Part shown: positions 63,808 to 64,000 of the stretch, piece by piece | Numbering within the stretch: position 1 is the stretch's first letter | How the letters are laid out: each line of letters begins with the position of its first letter | Source: Candidatus Anaerostipes excrementavium | GTDB lineage: Bacteria; Bacillota; Clostridia; Lachnospirales; Lachnospiraceae | Length of the DNA: 64,000 nt | Assembly (NCBI GenBank): GCA_019114985.1 | Contig: DXEM01000015.1 | Coordinates: forward strand, 96,367-160,366 | Reading direction: 5' to 3' | The notes under the pieces: model-generated | Database searches by the model: none | Told to the model about the DNA's origin: nothing | The model's input: the letters and a program-made list of their open reading frames with translations, nothing else | Translations under genes and position numbers: made by a program

Positions 63808-64000
63808 CCGAACCTCCTTTTCTGTTGTTTCAGGAGATTCCGCCTTCTCGAAAACTCCTGCTGTATTTGTGGAAAAAAGCATGAATTTTCTGATATGGCG
63901 CAGCGCAGCTGCTGAAATGAAATGTTCGCTAGATCTTGGACGTTTCGTCGTAGAATCGTGGTAACGATAGAAAATATATATGCTTTGCTGTATTATACCA

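Overview
The window looks like a chromosomal stretch from a low-GC, strictly anaerobic Bacillota, most likely a gut Lachnospiraceae-type Clostridia. This is inferred from strong AGGAGG ribosome binding sites, a four-subunit pyruvate-type ferredoxin oxidoreductase, three PTS systems, σ54-linked LevR regulators and a DUF4474 protein. No rRNA or tRNA gene was seen.

Layout. 0-3 kb: a small unknown gene, an esterase, and a 5'-truncated AlbA_2/ATPase-type gene between two near-identical 61-bp hairpin repeats. 3-10 kb (minus strand): a lactose-type PTS operon in the order regulator, lacF, lacE, lacG, HAD phosphatase. 10-11 kb: two decayed genes (MarR, YczE-like). 11.1-13.2 kb: an ABC-type ATPase overlapping a TOPRIM-like gene, a candidate two-gene defence module, followed by an IS200 element. 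14-22.8 kb: housekeeping or unknown genes (Cof-type phosphatase, metallophosphoesterase, DUF4474, glycerate kinase, a 1031-residue MacB/FtsX-type ABC transporter). 23-31.2 kb: a type III-A CRISPR locus (csm6, cas6, cas10/csm1, csm2-5) with no cas1/cas2 here and a decayed array with duplicated spacers. 31.4-39.9 kb: a MerR regulator, then an intact LevR activator, a consensus σ54 promoter, a mannose-class PTS, rpoN itself and a Gfo/Idh oxidoreductase. 40-45 kb: an LD-carboxypeptidase, the por operon and a LysR regulator. 45-52.6 kb: a second, non-canonical LevR relative, a second mannose-class PTS, a ChbG/YdjC deacetylase, a KDPG-type aldolase and a 2-hydroxyacid dehydrogenase. 52.6-56.9 kb: a Crp/Fnr regulator, a DUF3100 membrane pair, an amidohydrolase and a TauE/SafE permease. 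57-62.6 kb: a heterodimeric multidrug ABC exporter and a MarR-MATE operon. 62.7-63.8 kb: a methyltransferase remnant and a PD-(D/E)XK-like protein with 24-bp coding repeats.

How the parts work together. Three LevR-family regulators each sit beside a PTS. Only the middle one keeps Walker A plus GAFTGA, and only its PTS has a -24/-12 promoter; that operon also carries rpoN, which suggests a positive loop. The other two lack GAFTGA and share GTGTATA/TATACAC half-sites upstream, pointing to σ70-type control. The CRISPR locus keeps the cyclic-oligoadenylate arm (GGDD palm, Csm6 CARF-HEPN) but has lost most of the Cas10 HD nuclease region, and its array shows signs of old internal duplication without new acquisition.
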